A stretch of 64,000 nucleotides of DNA from Burkholderiaceae bacterium (GTDB lineage: Bacteria > Pseudomonadota > Gammaproteobacteria > Burkholderiales > Burkholderiaceae_C): contig JACKLO010000009.1 of the NCBI GenBank assembly GCA_024235915.1, positions 310,001-374,000 on the forward strand. The letters are read 5' to 3'. A program made the translations under genes and the position numbers. Below the pieces are notes generated by a model that saw only the letters and a program-made list of their open reading frames with translations, made no database searches and was not told the DNA's origin. Below are positions 26,585-35,424 of this stretch, piece after piece. Position 1 is the first letter of the stretch; each line of letters begins with the position of its first letter.

Positions 26585-28651
26585 CTAAGCGGCGTGCAGC
26601 AGCGCGCCCAGCTCGGGCGCGAACATCGGCCTGGCGAACAGGTAGCCCTGCCCGTGTTCGCAGCCGATGGACCGCAGGAAGTCGGCCTGCGCCTGCGTTT
26701 CGATGCCTTCGGCCACCACCTGCAGGCCGAGCGCGTGGCCCAGGCTGGTGATGGCGCGGCACAGCGACTGGCTGCGCTCGCTTTCCGGCAGGGCCATGAC
26801 GAAACCGCGGTCGATCTTCAGGTACTGCGCATCCAGCCCGCCCAACGCGTTGAGGTTGCTGTAGCCGGTGCCGAAGTCGTCGATGGCGATCGTGAGCTTG
26901 TGTTCACGCAACGCGCCGAGCACCCGCAGGGTGGGCGGCGAGTTGTCGACCAACATGTCTTCGGTGAGCTCGATGATGAGCGACGAACCCGGCAGGTTCA
27001 GCGCCTTGAGGTGGCGGAACCAGCCGTCGAAATACAGGTCGCCGGCATGCAGTTGCTTGGGCGACAGGTTGATGCTGACCTGCAGATCGGTCAGGCCCTC
27101 GGCACGCCAGGCCGCCGCCTGCCGTGCCGCCTCGCGGAACACCCAGTCGCCGATGCGCTGCAGCAGGCCGGCGCCTTCGGCCAGCGGGATGAACACCGCC
27201 GGCGGAATGGGCCCGCGCACCGGGTGCGTCCAGCGCGCCAACGCCTCGACCTTGCGGATGCGGCCGCTCTGCAGGTCCACGATGGGCTGGTAGGCCAGGG
27301 CCAGTTGCCCGAAGGCCACGGCGTTGCGCAGGTCGTCCAGCAGTTGGACCCGGTCACGCGCGGCCGCCTGCTGCGCCGCCGTCAGGCGCACCGGGTGCAC
27401 ACCACCGGCGGACTTGCTCGCGTACATGGCCTCGTCGGCATGTTGCAGCAGCGTGGCCGCGGTGCGCCCGTCCTCCGGGAACAGTGCCACACCTACGCTG
27501 GCACCCACCTGCACCGCACGGCCGGCCAGCTCGATCGGCTCGACCAGCGCATCGCGGATGCGGCGGGCCAGCGCCATGACCTCGTCCTCGCCGCCGACGT
27601 CTTCCAACAGCACGGCGAACTCGTCACCGCCCTGGCGCGCCACGTGGTCGCGGCGTCGCAGCGCATCCTTGATGCGGCGGGCCACCTGGCGCAGCAACTT
27701 GTCGCCGGCCGAATGGCCCAGGCTGTCGTTGACGGCCTTGAAATGATCCAGATCGATCATCAGCAGGGCCATTCCACGGCCGTCGGCGTCCGCGTCTTCC
27801 AGCGCCTTGTTCAGGGCCAGGCCGAAGGCCCGCCGGTTGGGCAGCGAGGTGATGGGGTCCGTGGTGGCATGGTGCAGGATCACGCGCTCAGCCTGCACGC
27901 GCACGCTGATGTCGCGGGCGATCTTGCTCGCGCCCACCACCTGGCCCGACGCATCGCGCACCGGCGACACGGTGGCCGACACCTGCAGCGTGCTGCCGTC
28001 CTTGCGCAGCCGCTCGGTCTCGAAGTGGTCGACCTTCTCGCCCTTGGCGATGCGGGCGAGGATCTGCACCTCCTCGTCCACCCGGTCGGCCGGGCACAGG
28101 CGCAGCAGCGGCTGGCCGACCATTTCCTCGGCCGACCAGCCGAACAGGCGTTCCGCACCCGGGTTCCAGCTGGTGATGATGCCGTCCAGCGTCTTGGTGA
28201 TGACGGCGTCGTCGGTGTTCTCGACCAGCGACGCGAAGTGCTGCGCCCACGGCAGGTTGTTGGCATCCGAAGCGGCAGGCTGCACGACCCGGACCGAGGG
28301 GTACAGCGTGGTCACGGTGCCGGCGAATCGGCCCTCGGCGTCGGCCAAGGGGATGCGCCACAGGCGCAGCGACACCGCCTGCCCGTTGCGGTGGCGGCGG
28401 GTGGTCTCCAGCGGGCCCACCGGCTGCAGGGACCGCGCGCTTTCGTGCAGCAGGGTTTCCTCCGCCTGGCAGAAGCCCGGGCACAGCATCTGCAGCGTCT
28501 GCCCGATGGCGGCGTTGGGCTCGTAGCCCAGCAGCGCCACCGCACCAGCGTTCCAGGCGGTGATGCGGTCGTGTGCGTCGGCCTGGACCAGCGCCGAAGA
28601 CGGCGTGGAGGCCGCAGGGGAGAGCACGGCAACGCCGTCTTGAGGGCTCAT
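26585..28651 (-). CDS. PAS-PAS-GGDEF-EAL cyclic-di-GMP signalling protein
   Basis: Soluble bifunctional protein, 688 aa. Two PAS domains (about 20-130 with AWNAGAVALLGY, and 145-265 with SWNPGAERLFGW) precede GGDEF at 341-345 with an intact RxxD inhibitory site (RRRD) five residues before it. The EAL domain follows with EAL at 469-471, NLSPKQL, ITEDML-type acid and DDFGTGYSN. Both cyclase and phosphodiesterase residues look intact. The start at 28651 (MSPQDG) lies 31 bases after the stop of the triple-CheW gene. The longer open frame above it only shadows that gene. As third gene of the MCP/CheW operon it probably turns a chemoreceptor signal into c-di-GMP change. Confidence 0.92.
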   Translation of the reverse strand: MSPQDGVAVLSPAASTPSSALVQADAHDRITAWNAGAVALLGYEPNAAIGQTLQMLCPGFCQAEETLLHESARSLQPVGPLETTRRHRNGQAVSLRLWRIPLADAEGRFAGTVTTLYPSVRVVQPAASDANNLPWAQHFASLVENTDDAVITKTLDGIITSWNPGAERLFGWSAEEMVGQPLLRLCPADRVDEEVQILARIAKGEKVDHFETERLRKDGSTLQVSATVSPVRDASGQVVGASKIARDISVRVQAERVILHHATTDPITSLPNRRAFGLALNKALEDADADGRGMALLMIDLDHFKAVNDSLGHSAGDKLLRQVARRIKDALRRRDHVARQGGDEFAVLLEDVGGEDEVMALARRIRDALVEPIELAGRAVQVGASVGVALFPEDGRTAATLLQHADEAMYASKSAGGVHPVRLTAAQQAAARDRVQLLDDLRNAVAFGQLALAYQPIVDLQSGRIRKVEALARWTHPVRGPIPPAVFIPLAEGAGLLQRIGDWVFREAARQAAAWRAEGLTDLQVSINLSPKQLHAGDLYFDGWFRHLKALNLPGSSLIIELTEDMLVDNSPPTLRVLGALREHKLTIAIDDFGTGYSNLNALGGLDAQYLKIDRGFVMALPESERSQSLCRAITSLGHALGLQVVAEGIETQAQADFLRSIGCEHGQGYLFARPMFAPELGALLHAA

Positions 28652-28682
28652 CTGGGCGTTATCGGCAGTTGGCGTCTGAACT

Positions 28683-30326
28683 TCAGGCGGGCAGCACCGC
28701 GTCAACAGCAGCCTGAGGGTCCGCCTCGATGGCATCGCCAAGGGCCTCGTTGAGCACCCGCGCGGCCAGCGCCTGCAGGTCCACCACGTGCAAGGTGCGC
28801 GGGCCGGTGGCGCCGTCCACCAGCGCCACACGGTCGGCCCCCAGCGCCGCCGCCAGTGCGGTGCGGGCCAGGGCTGCACTGCGGGCCGGCGCCCACTGCA
28901 CACGTTCAATGGCACGAAGCCGCGGCACCACGAAGCCCACCCACTGGCCGGCCCGCTGCACCGCCAGCACGCAGGATTCGGCGTCGAGCACCGGCCGCGC
29001 GCGGCCGGCCAGCAACGCCATGCAGAACAACGGGATGGACCGCCCGCGGTCCAGCATCAGGCCGATCAAGGGCATGCCGTTGTCGAAGATGGCCGACGAG
29101 GGCACGAAACGCAGGATCTCGGCCACCTGCGCCAACGGCGCCGCCACTTCCTCGTCGACCATGAAGGTCAGCACCTGCTGTGCCGCGGCTTGGGCCGCAT
29201 CACGGCCAGCCAGCGCCTCAACGGTGGCCGCGGTGTCCGGGCCCGCCGCCGGCGTGTGCACACTGGCCAGGGACGCCAGTTCCTCGTGGGCGTCGAGCGC
29301 GGTGTTCGACAGTCTCAGGTAGGGCGCCTGACTGTCGGCTTGCGTCTTGTCGTCCGCCTGGTGCACCAGGCCCTGGCGCGACCAGCGAACGCGCGCCTGC
29401 AAGGCCAGGTCGAACAGGCAGGGCACGGGCAAGCCAGCCGGCGACAGCGGTGCGCCATCGTCGGCCTGCGGCAACACCACGTCCTCGACCTCGGAGACCA
29501 GGAGCGCCACGTCGCCCGCGGGCACGCGGACAACGATGGCCTGCCGCAGATCATTCGGGTCGGTGCCCCCCAGCCCGCAGAGTGCCGACAGATCCAACGC
29601 GGCAATCATGCGGCCGCGGTGCTGCACCACGCCCAGACAGTGGCCTCGGGCCAGGGCACTGGGCTGCAGAACGGGGCGGTCCAGCGTGGTTTGCACCCGC
29701 AGCGCATCGATGGCCAGGCGATGGCGGCCGGCGCGCAGCAGCAGCGTGGAATGCTGGCCGCGCACGGCGCCGCGCTTGTGCAGCGCCGCCACGCCGGCCA
29801 GGGCCACGCGCGGCAGGCCGGGTTGGCCCAGGAGGTGGGCCAAGGACAGCAGCGACACCATCGCGCCGGAATCGGCACGGCGGACGCCACCGACATACAG
29901 CGCGCCGTCCACCGCATCGGTGGACAGGGCCGGCTGGCTGGCATCGCCACGGAAGATGCCGGTGACCTCGTCGACGGCGATACCCAGCACCAGCCCCTGC
30001 TGGGCCACGACGACGACCTGCGCACGCCCGGCCACCGGTACCGGGCGACCCAGCACCAGCGCCAGGTCCACCACCGGCACCACCAGGCCACGCAGGTCCA
30101 GCCCGCCCACCACGGCCGTGGCCTGGCAGGGCAGCGGCATCAGGTCGCCACGCAGCCGCACTTCGCGCAGCACCGCCATCGGCAACGCCACGGCCATGTC
30201 GTCAACACGGAAGCCGCCGTATTCCGCGTCGCCCGGTGGCATGGCCGCCGGGGTGCCGGACGTCGCCGTCATCGACGCCCGTTCCGCTGCCGGCACCAGG
30301 CCATCGGCCGGGCCCAGGGTGCTCAT
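28683..30326 (-). CDS. Triple CheW-domain chemotaxis scaffold protein
   Basis: Cytoplasmic protein of 547 aa that appears to hold three CheW-like SH3-type modules. The first (about 35-170) reads FRVDDMAVALPMAVLREV, GGLDLRGLVVPVVDL and GIAVDEVTGIF. The second (about 190-330) has LLRAGRHRLAIDAL, RGRMIAALDLSAL and LLVSEVEDVV. The third (about 385-530) has LTFMVDEEVAAPLAQVAEILRF, GLMLDRGRSIPLFCM and GFVVPRLRAIERV. Normal CheW has one module and links CheA to receptors. The start ATG overlaps the stop of the MCP gene (ATGA), so the two are translationally coupled. No CheA is in the window. Confidence 0.85.
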   Translation of the reverse strand: MSTLGPADGLVPAAERASMTATSGTPAAMPPGDAEYGGFRVDDMAVALPMAVLREVRLRGDLMPLPCQATAVVGGLDLRGLVVPVVDLALVLGRPVPVAGRAQVVVVAQQGLVLGIAVDEVTGIFRGDASQPALSTDAVDGALYVGGVRRADSGAMVSLLSLAHLLGQPGLPRVALAGVAALHKRGAVRGQHSTLLLRAGRHRLAIDALRVQTTLDRPVLQPSALARGHCLGVVQHRGRMIAALDLSALCGLGGTDPNDLRQAIVVRVPAGDVALLVSEVEDVVLPQADDGAPLSPAGLPVPCLFDLALQARVRWSRQGLVHQADDKTQADSQAPYLRLSNTALDAHEELASLASVHTPAAGPDTAATVEALAGRDAAQAAAQQVLTFMVDEEVAAPLAQVAEILRFVPSSAIFDNGMPLIGLMLDRGRSIPLFCMALLAGRARPVLDAESCVLAVQRAGQWVGFVVPRLRAIERVQWAPARSAALARTALAAALGADRVALVDGATGPRTLHVVDLQALAARVLNEALGDAIEADPQAAVDAVLPA

Positions 30327-32800
30327 GCGTCGCGACCTTCGAGGCCGTTGGTCAAGGCGGTGATCAGGCCCGCCACCTCGGCCACGGCATTGCGCTGCTG
30401 TTCGGAGGTGGCGGCAATCGCCTGCACGCTGTCGCGGGTGCGTTGTACGGCGCCGCGAATGCCTTCGAAGCTGCTGGCGGCCTGCACGCTGACCTCGGCG
30501 CCCTGGTTGACCTGCTCCGCGGCCACGTCGATCAGGCGGGCGATCTGCTGCGCGGCGCTGGCGCTGCTTTCGGCCAGCTTGCGCACCTCGCCCGCCACCA
30601 CCGAGAAGCCCACACCGTGTTCACCGGCACGTGCCGCCTCGATGGCGGCGTTGAAGGCCAGCAGATTGGTCTGCCCTGCGAGTTCGCCAATGACCTTGAC
30701 GATGTCGGCCACCTGGCGCATGCCGCCCTGCACCGCGCCGATGGCCTGCGCCGATTGCGTGACCGCCGCGTGGCCCTGTTCGGCCGCGGCGCCCGATTCA
30801 CTGGCCATCTCCGCCGCGACACCGGAGTTGGCGGCAATGACGGTGATGTTGGACTCCAGATCCACGATGCGCTGGCGCATTTCCTTGGACCGTTCGCGGA
30901 TGCGCCGCTCGAGCTGCACTTCCTTGGTCACGTCGTAGGCGAACTTGACGACCTTGAAGGGCTTGCCGTTGAGGTCGAGGATGGCGTTGTAGCTGGCCTG
31001 GATCCAGACGTCACGACCGAACTTGCCCACACGGTGGAAGCGCCCGGAGACGAATTCGCCCTCCGACAGGCGCAGCCAGAAATCGCGGTACTCCTCGCCC
31101 TGCGCGTATTCCGCCGAGCAGAACATGCTGTGGTGCTGCCCCTGGATCTCACGCAGGGTGTAGCCCATGGCCTTGAGGAAGTTGCGGTTGGCCGTCAGCA
31201 CGTGACCGTCGAGGTCGAACTCGATCACCGCCTGGCCGCGCTCGATGGCGTTGACCTTGGCCTCGAACTCCGCGTTGCGGACCTTGGCCTGGGTGACATC
31301 GCTGGCGAACTTGACCACCTTCACCGGCCGCCCGGCGAGGTCGAACACCGGGTTGTAGGACGCCTCCATCCAGACCTCGCGTTCATTGCGGGCGAGGCGC
31401 TTGAACTCGCCACTGATGAATTCACCGCGGCCCAGGCGCTCCCAGAACGTCGTGTAGGCGGCAGACGCCGCCATGTCGGCCGGCACGAACATGCGGTGGT
31501 GGCGGCCCACGATGTCGTCGGCCTGGTAGCCCATCAGGCGCAGGAAGTTTTCGTTGGCCGACAGCACGCGGCCGCTGAGGTCGAACTCGATCACCGCTTG
31601 GGCGCGGTCGATGGCGCGCAGCTTGGCGTCGGTGTCGATGCGCTTGTTCTTCTCCGCGGTGACGTCCTGCATCAGCATGATCACCCGCTCCAGGCGGCCG
31701 TCCAGCCCGACCATGGGCGCAGCGGTGCCGTCCATCCACACCTCGGCACCACTGGCGCCGCGCATGCGGCGCTGCACCGTGGCCGAGCGGCCGGCCCGCA
31801 GTTCGGCCCACTTGGTGTCAGACGCCCGCTTGTCGGCTTCGCCGTCGAAGGAGATGAAGCCGATGGGCTGGCCGATCAGCTGGTTCTCGGTATAGCCCAG
31901 GACCGTGCAGAGCTTGGCGTTGGCGGCCACGATGACACTGTTGGCGTCGAGATCGAGCATGCAGGCACTGTCCGACATCGCGCGCAGCTGCGCCGCCACC
32001 AGGTTGGACTGCAGCTTGGCCGAGGTGATGTCGCTGCAGAACTTGACCACTTTGACCGGGCGGCCTTCGGTGTCCAGGACGGGGTTGTAGGTAGCCTGCA
32101 GCCAGACACGGCGGCCATCCCGGCCCATGCGCTCGTACTGGCCACTTTCGAATTCGCCGCGCCCCAGACGCTGCCAGAACTGCTCGTAGGCCTGGCTCTG
32201 GGCTTCCTCCGGCAGCACGAACATGCGGTGGTGCTTGCCCTGCACCTCGGCCATCGTGTAGCCCACCGTCTTCAGGAAGTTCTCGTTGGCGGTCAGCACG
32301 TGGCCGCCGAGATCGAACTCGATCACGGCCTGCGAACGGCTGATGGCCCGCACCTTGCCCTTGTCGTCCATCACCTCGCGCTTGTCGGGCGTGATCTCGT
32401 GCACGAAGGCCATCAGGTAGGCCACCTGGCCGTCCTGTTCCACCGGGTAGAGGTTGGTGCGCGTGTAGTGCTCGCGACCGTCGGCGTCCACGTGCAGCAG
32501 CACCAGGGACTGTGCGTGACCCGTCTGCGCCTGCTGCCAGATGGCCTGGTACTCGGGACGGTCGGCCGTGCCCGGCAGGCACAGCGTGCTGTGGTGGCGG
32601 CCCTTCAGCGCATCCAGGGGGTAACCCAGCAGCGCCTGCATCAGGCCGTTGGCGTCCTCGATGACCCCTTCCGGCGTCAGCCGCAGCATCGCGCGCTGGG
32701 TGAACATCGAGCGCAGGATGGCGCTGGCCTCGTCGGCGGCCGGCGTGGGGGTGTCGGCACGCTGGACGGCCAGGGTTTCAGCCTTGTTGTTCGCGGACAT
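30323..32800 (-). CDS. Soluble methyl-accepting chemotaxis protein with five PAS domains
   Basis: Cytoplasmic chemoreceptor-like protein, 825 aa, with no membrane segment. Five PAS modules in tandem share the pattern AVIEFDLxGxVLxANxNFL then GY (modules 2, 4 and 5 are near copies; 1 and 3 diverge). The following methyl-accepting domain (about 640-825) has the signalling-tip sequence AGQTNLLAFNAAIEAARAGE and GFSVVAGEVRKLAE, so coupling to CheW/CheA is expected. The MCP part is short and ends NGLEGRDA with no receptor-tethering pentapeptide. PAS modules with this pattern often bind haem or flavin; the cofactor here is unknown. The ATG at 32800 (MSANNK) is preferred over an upstream open frame. 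Confidence 0.92.
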   Translation of the reverse strand: MSANNKAETLAVQRADTPTPAADEASAILRSMFTQRAMLRLTPEGVIEDANGLMQALLGYPLDALKGRHHSTLCLPGTADRPEYQAIWQQAQTGHAQSLVLLHVDADGREHYTRTNLYPVEQDGQVAYLMAFVHEITPDKREVMDDKGKVRAISRSQAVIEFDLGGHVLTANENFLKTVGYTMAEVQGKHHRMFVLPEEAQSQAYEQFWQRLGRGEFESGQYERMGRDGRRVWLQATYNPVLDTEGRPVKVVKFCSDITSAKLQSNLVAAQLRAMSDSACMLDLDANSVIVAANAKLCTVLGYTENQLIGQPIGFISFDGEADKRASDTKWAELRAGRSATVQRRMRGASGAEVWMDGTAAPMVGLDGRLERVIMLMQDVTAEKNKRIDTDAKLRAIDRAQAVIEFDLSGRVLSANENFLRLMGYQADDIVGRHHRMFVPADMAASAAYTTFWERLGRGEFISGEFKRLARNEREVWMEASYNPVFDLAGRPVKVVKFASDVTQAKVRNAEFEAKVNAIERGQAVIEFDLDGHVLTANRNFLKAMGYTLREIQGQHHSMFCSAEYAQGEEYRDFWLRLSEGEFVSGRFHRVGKFGRDVWIQASYNAILDLNGKPFKVVKFAYDVTKEVQLERRIRERSKEMRQRIVDLESNITVIAANSGVAAEMASESGAAAEQGHAAVTQSAQAIGAVQGGMRQVADIVKVIGELAGQTNLLAFNAAIEAARAGEHGVGFSVVAGEVRKLAESSASAAQQIARLIDVAAEQVNQGAEVSVQAASSFEGIRGAVQRTRDSVQAIAATSEQQRNAVAEVAGLITALTNGLEGRDA

Positions 32801-33206
32801 GAAGCGTCTCCAGGGGTTCGCTCGCGTTGTGTTGCCCAGATCTGGGCGTGGTGTCGGCTGAGCGCGCTGCCCACACCACGTGATTTGCGGATTCACGGCG
32901 CATGTCTTGAGGCATCTGAATCATGTTTGATTGCCGGAAGGGCTAACCGGCGATCAACGGTCAGAGAACGTTCCATTAGCCATTTATGGCCTGCTTGAAC
33001 GGGACCTTCGTTTGCGATTTGCCCGTCACACAGATGCTAAAAGCATCATTAGTATCATTTTGGATCTGATGTCAAATATGGCGTTTCATCGTGAATTGCA
33101 CACACGCTGCAGCAGCCGACAGGGCAGGCGCTGAACCGCGCCAGGCAAGTGCAGCGGTGGTCGCGGCCTCGCCGGCGGACGGGCCGGCCGCGCCATGCCA
33201 CGGGTG
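32801..33206. promoter_or_regulatory. 406-bp low-GC intergenic region upstream of the MCP operon
   Basis: This stretch stands out from the roughly 69% G+C surroundings: bases 33001-33100 contain 42 G/C by eye count. It holds the perfect inverted repeat GATGCTAAAAGCATC (33033-33047). I see no gene; a 67-codon TTG-initiated frame on the plus strand is not convincing. It lies between the stop of the K+ channel gene and the start of the MCP operon, both on the minus strand, so it most likely contains the promoter and operator of the signalling operon. No unambiguous sigma-28 or sigma-70 box could be fixed by eye. Confidence 0.5.
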
Positions 33207-34103
33207 TCAGACTTCGCTGCGGTTGCGCTGGTAGCGCGGCAGCGGCGCGCCGCAATCGCGGCAGAAGCGCGCGCTGGCGAGGTGGCCTTCGCTCAGGCAC
33301 TCGTGGCAGGTGCGGGTGGTGGGCTGCTCACCCACGCGTGCCGCAGTGAACTCGGCGCTGACGATGCCCGTGGGCACGGCCAGCGTGCCCCAGCCCAGCA
33401 GCATCATCAGCGACGCGATGACGCGGCCGAGATCGGTCTTGGGCGTGATGTCGCCGAAGCCCACGGTGGTCATCGTCGTGATCGCCCAGTACACCCCCAC
33501 GGGGATGCTGGTGTAGCCGTTGTCCGGCCCCTCGATCACGTACATCAGCGTGCCCATCACCAGCACCACCAGCATGACGAACGAGAGGAAGACCAGGATC
33601 TTGCGCCGCGAGGCCGCCAGCGCTGTGCCCAGCGCGCGGAACTCGTGCACGTAGTGCCCCAGCTTGAGCAGGCGGAAGATGCGCAGCAGGCGCAGCACGC
33701 GCACGTCGATGAGCGCATTGGCCCCCGGCACCAGCACCGCCAGGTAGCTGGGCAGGATCGCCAGCAGGTCGATGACGCCGAAGGCGCTGCGCGCGTAGCG
33801 CCACGGGCGGCGCACGCAGGCCAGGCGCGCGACGTATTCCAGCGTGAAGGCGATGGTGAAGGCCCACTCCAGCGCGCCGAGCAACTCACCATGGCGCGCA
33901 TGCACCCCCGCCATGCTGTCGGCCACCACCACCGCCACGCTGAGCACGATCATCACGATCAGCGCCATGTCGAAGGCATGGCCCGCCCGCGTGTCGGCCT
34001 CGAAGATGATGGTGTACAGGCGCAGGCGCCAGCCGGCAGCGGGGCGGCCCAGGCGGTCGGCAGTGGCGTCGGCGGCGTCAGCGACGTCTGTCGGCAATGG
34101 CAT
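33207..34103 (-). CDS. Voltage-gated potassium channel family protein with C-terminal zinc ribbon
   Basis: Inner-membrane ion channel subunit, 298 aa, with six hydrophobic segments. The S4 voltage sensor (about 131-149) has basic residues at every third position (R135, R138, R141, R144, K147). The pore loop has the K+ selectivity filter TVGFGD at 213-218. The cytoplasmic tail carries four cysteines as CHEC (266, 269) and CRDC (281, 284), a zinc-ribbon pattern not usual in bacterial Kv channels. The ATG at 34103 follows an in-frame GTG at 34106; either could start. It stands 36 bases from the MBL hydrolase gene on the same strand. Confidence 0.9.
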   Translation of the reverse strand: MPLPTDVADAADATADRLGRPAAGWRLRLYTIIFEADTRAGHAFDMALIVMIVLSVAVVVADSMAGVHARHGELLGALEWAFTIAFTLEYVARLACVRRPWRYARSAFGVIDLLAILPSYLAVLVPGANALIDVRVLRLLRIFRLLKLGHYVHEFRALGTALAASRRKILVFLSFVMLVVLVMGTLMYVIEGPDNGYTSIPVGVYWAITTMTTVGFGDITPKTDLGRVIASLMMLLGWGTLAVPTGIVSAEFTAARVGEQPTTRTCHECLSEGHLASARFCRDCGAPLPRYQRNRSEV

Positions 34104-34139
34104 CACGGCATTCTGAGGCCCGGCCCGTGGCCCGGGCGA

Positions 34140-35264
34140 TCAGTCCAGCGGCCAGGGCAGCTGGCGCAGGCGCGGCGGCACCGGCTCGACCGCAACGGGC
34201 ACATCCGGCTCGGCACCCGCCGGGCGCCGCCACCACGGCGCGGGCGATTCGGCCCGTGCCGGTTCCACCGCCTCGCCCAGGCGCGGCAACAGCAAGGCGC
34301 CGGCCTGCGGGTCCGCCAGGCGCAGCAAGGTCTCCACCGGCTCGTCCCAGTCGTGCACCGCCAGGCTGAAGGTGCCCCAGTGCACCGGCAGCAGCACGCC
34401 GCCACCCAGCAGCGCATGGGCTTTCAAGGCGTTGACCGGGCCCAGGTGGATGTCGCCCCACGAAGGATGGAAGGCGCCGACCTCCAGCATCACCAGGTCG
34501 AAGGGACCGAGTTGGTCGCGGATGGCGGCGTATTCCGCGGTCAGGCCGGTGTCGCCGCTGAAGAACACGCCATGCCGTTCACCACGGATGGCAAACGATG
34601 ACCACAGCGTGGCGTTGCGGTCCTTCAAACCGCGGCCGGAGAAGTGCTGCGACGGCGCCGCCGTGACGCTGACCCCGGTGCCCGGCAGGCGGTGGCTTTC
34701 CCACCAGTCCAGCTCGACGATGCGCTCCGGTGCCACGCCCCAGGCCTGCAGGTGCGCACCCACGCCCAGCGAGGTCACGAAAGGCACGGCGCTGTGGCGG
34801 GCCAGGGCGCGGATGGTGGGGTAGTCCAGGTGGTCGTAGTGGTCGTGCGAGATCAGCACCGCGTCCACCCGCGGCAGCTGGCGCAGGCGCAGCGGCACCG
34901 GCTGGAAGCGTTTGGGGCCGAGCAGGCGGAAGGGTGACGCGCGGGCGCCCCACACCGGGTCGGTGAGCAGACGCACACCGTCGATCTCGATCAGCACCGT
35001 CGAATGGCCCAGCCAGGTGGCGCGCAGGCCGCTGTCGGGCGGGCGGGCCCAGGCCTCGCGCGGGTCCAGGGCCGGCAACGGCGCGTCGGGTGCGCGGCGC
35101 GGGCCGCCGCAGAGGAATTCACCGAGCGTCGGCCGCGCCGCCGCGGGGTCGCGCAGGCCCGGCGCGATGGGCTGCAGGTTGCGGAAGCCGTCGCCGCCCC
35201 AGCGCGGCGAGGCCTGCACGCGCGCCAGGCGCAGGCCTTCGGCGCGGGATCCAAAGGCGCGCAT
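34140..35264 (-). CDS. MBL fold metallo-hydrolase (NAPE-PLD/UlaG-like)
   Basis: Metallo-beta-lactamase-fold hydrolase, 374 aa. The metal motif HxHxDH is present as HDHYDH at 140-145, followed by VFFSGDTGLT (an Asp ligand) and LLPVHWGTF (a His ligand). The N-terminal RPTLGEFLCGGPRRAP and the GHSTVLIEIDG strand match the NAPE-hydrolysing phospholipase D-like group, so a phosphodiester or lactone substrate is possible. The in-frame extension to 35324 comes from the dispersed repeat upstream, so the ATG at 35264 is chosen. It lies just upstream of the K+ channel gene, with a 36-base gap. Confidence 0.88.
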   Translation of the reverse strand: MRAFGSRAEGLRLARVQASPRWGGDGFRNLQPIAPGLRDPAAARPTLGEFLCGGPRRAPDAPLPALDPREAWARPPDSGLRATWLGHSTVLIEIDGVRLLTDPVWGARASPFRLLGPKRFQPVPLRLRQLPRVDAVLISHDHYDHLDYPTIRALARHSAVPFVTSLGVGAHLQAWGVAPERIVELDWWESHRLPGTGVSVTAAPSQHFSGRGLKDRNATLWSSFAIRGERHGVFFSGDTGLTAEYAAIRDQLGPFDLVMLEVGAFHPSWGDIHLGPVNALKAHALLGGGVLLPVHWGTFSLAVHDWDEPVETLLRLADPQAGALLLPRLGEAVEPARAESPAPWWRRPAGAEPDVPVAVEPVPPRLRQLPWPLD

Positions 35265-35293
35265 GTCAGTGCCGCCCGGCCGTTCCGAAGGTG

Positions 35294-35344
35294 CTGACAG
35301 CCCCCTTGGGGGGCAGCGAACCAAGTGAGCGTGGGGGTTTCATC
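35294..35344 (-). repeat. Dispersed intergenic repeat, copy 2 (CCCCCCAAGGGGG core)
   Basis: Read on the minus strand it begins TGAAACCCCCACGCTC, continues through GGTTCGCT, and ends in CCCCCCAAGGGGGCTG. This matches copy 1 at 2345-2390 in its flanks and hairpin core. It sits about 30 bases upstream of the MBL hydrolase start and could contribute to, or terminate, the local transcript. Confidence 0.7.
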
Positions 35345-35424
35345 TCAGTACAACCCGGCCGTGGCAAGCGGCCTGACGGACCCGTCGGAAAGCGGTGCGC
35401 GTCGTGCGTCTGGGGACATGATGA

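Noticed and set aside
30236..32998. A 920-codon open frame on the plus strand
   Set aside because: Its repeated HAVV/AELDH pattern is just the antisense reading of the five related PAS modules in the MCP gene.
32931..33134. 67-codon TTG-initiated frame in the low-GC region
   Set aside because: No ribosome-binding site, no recognisable domain, and a composition unlike the surrounding genes; more likely promoter DNA.
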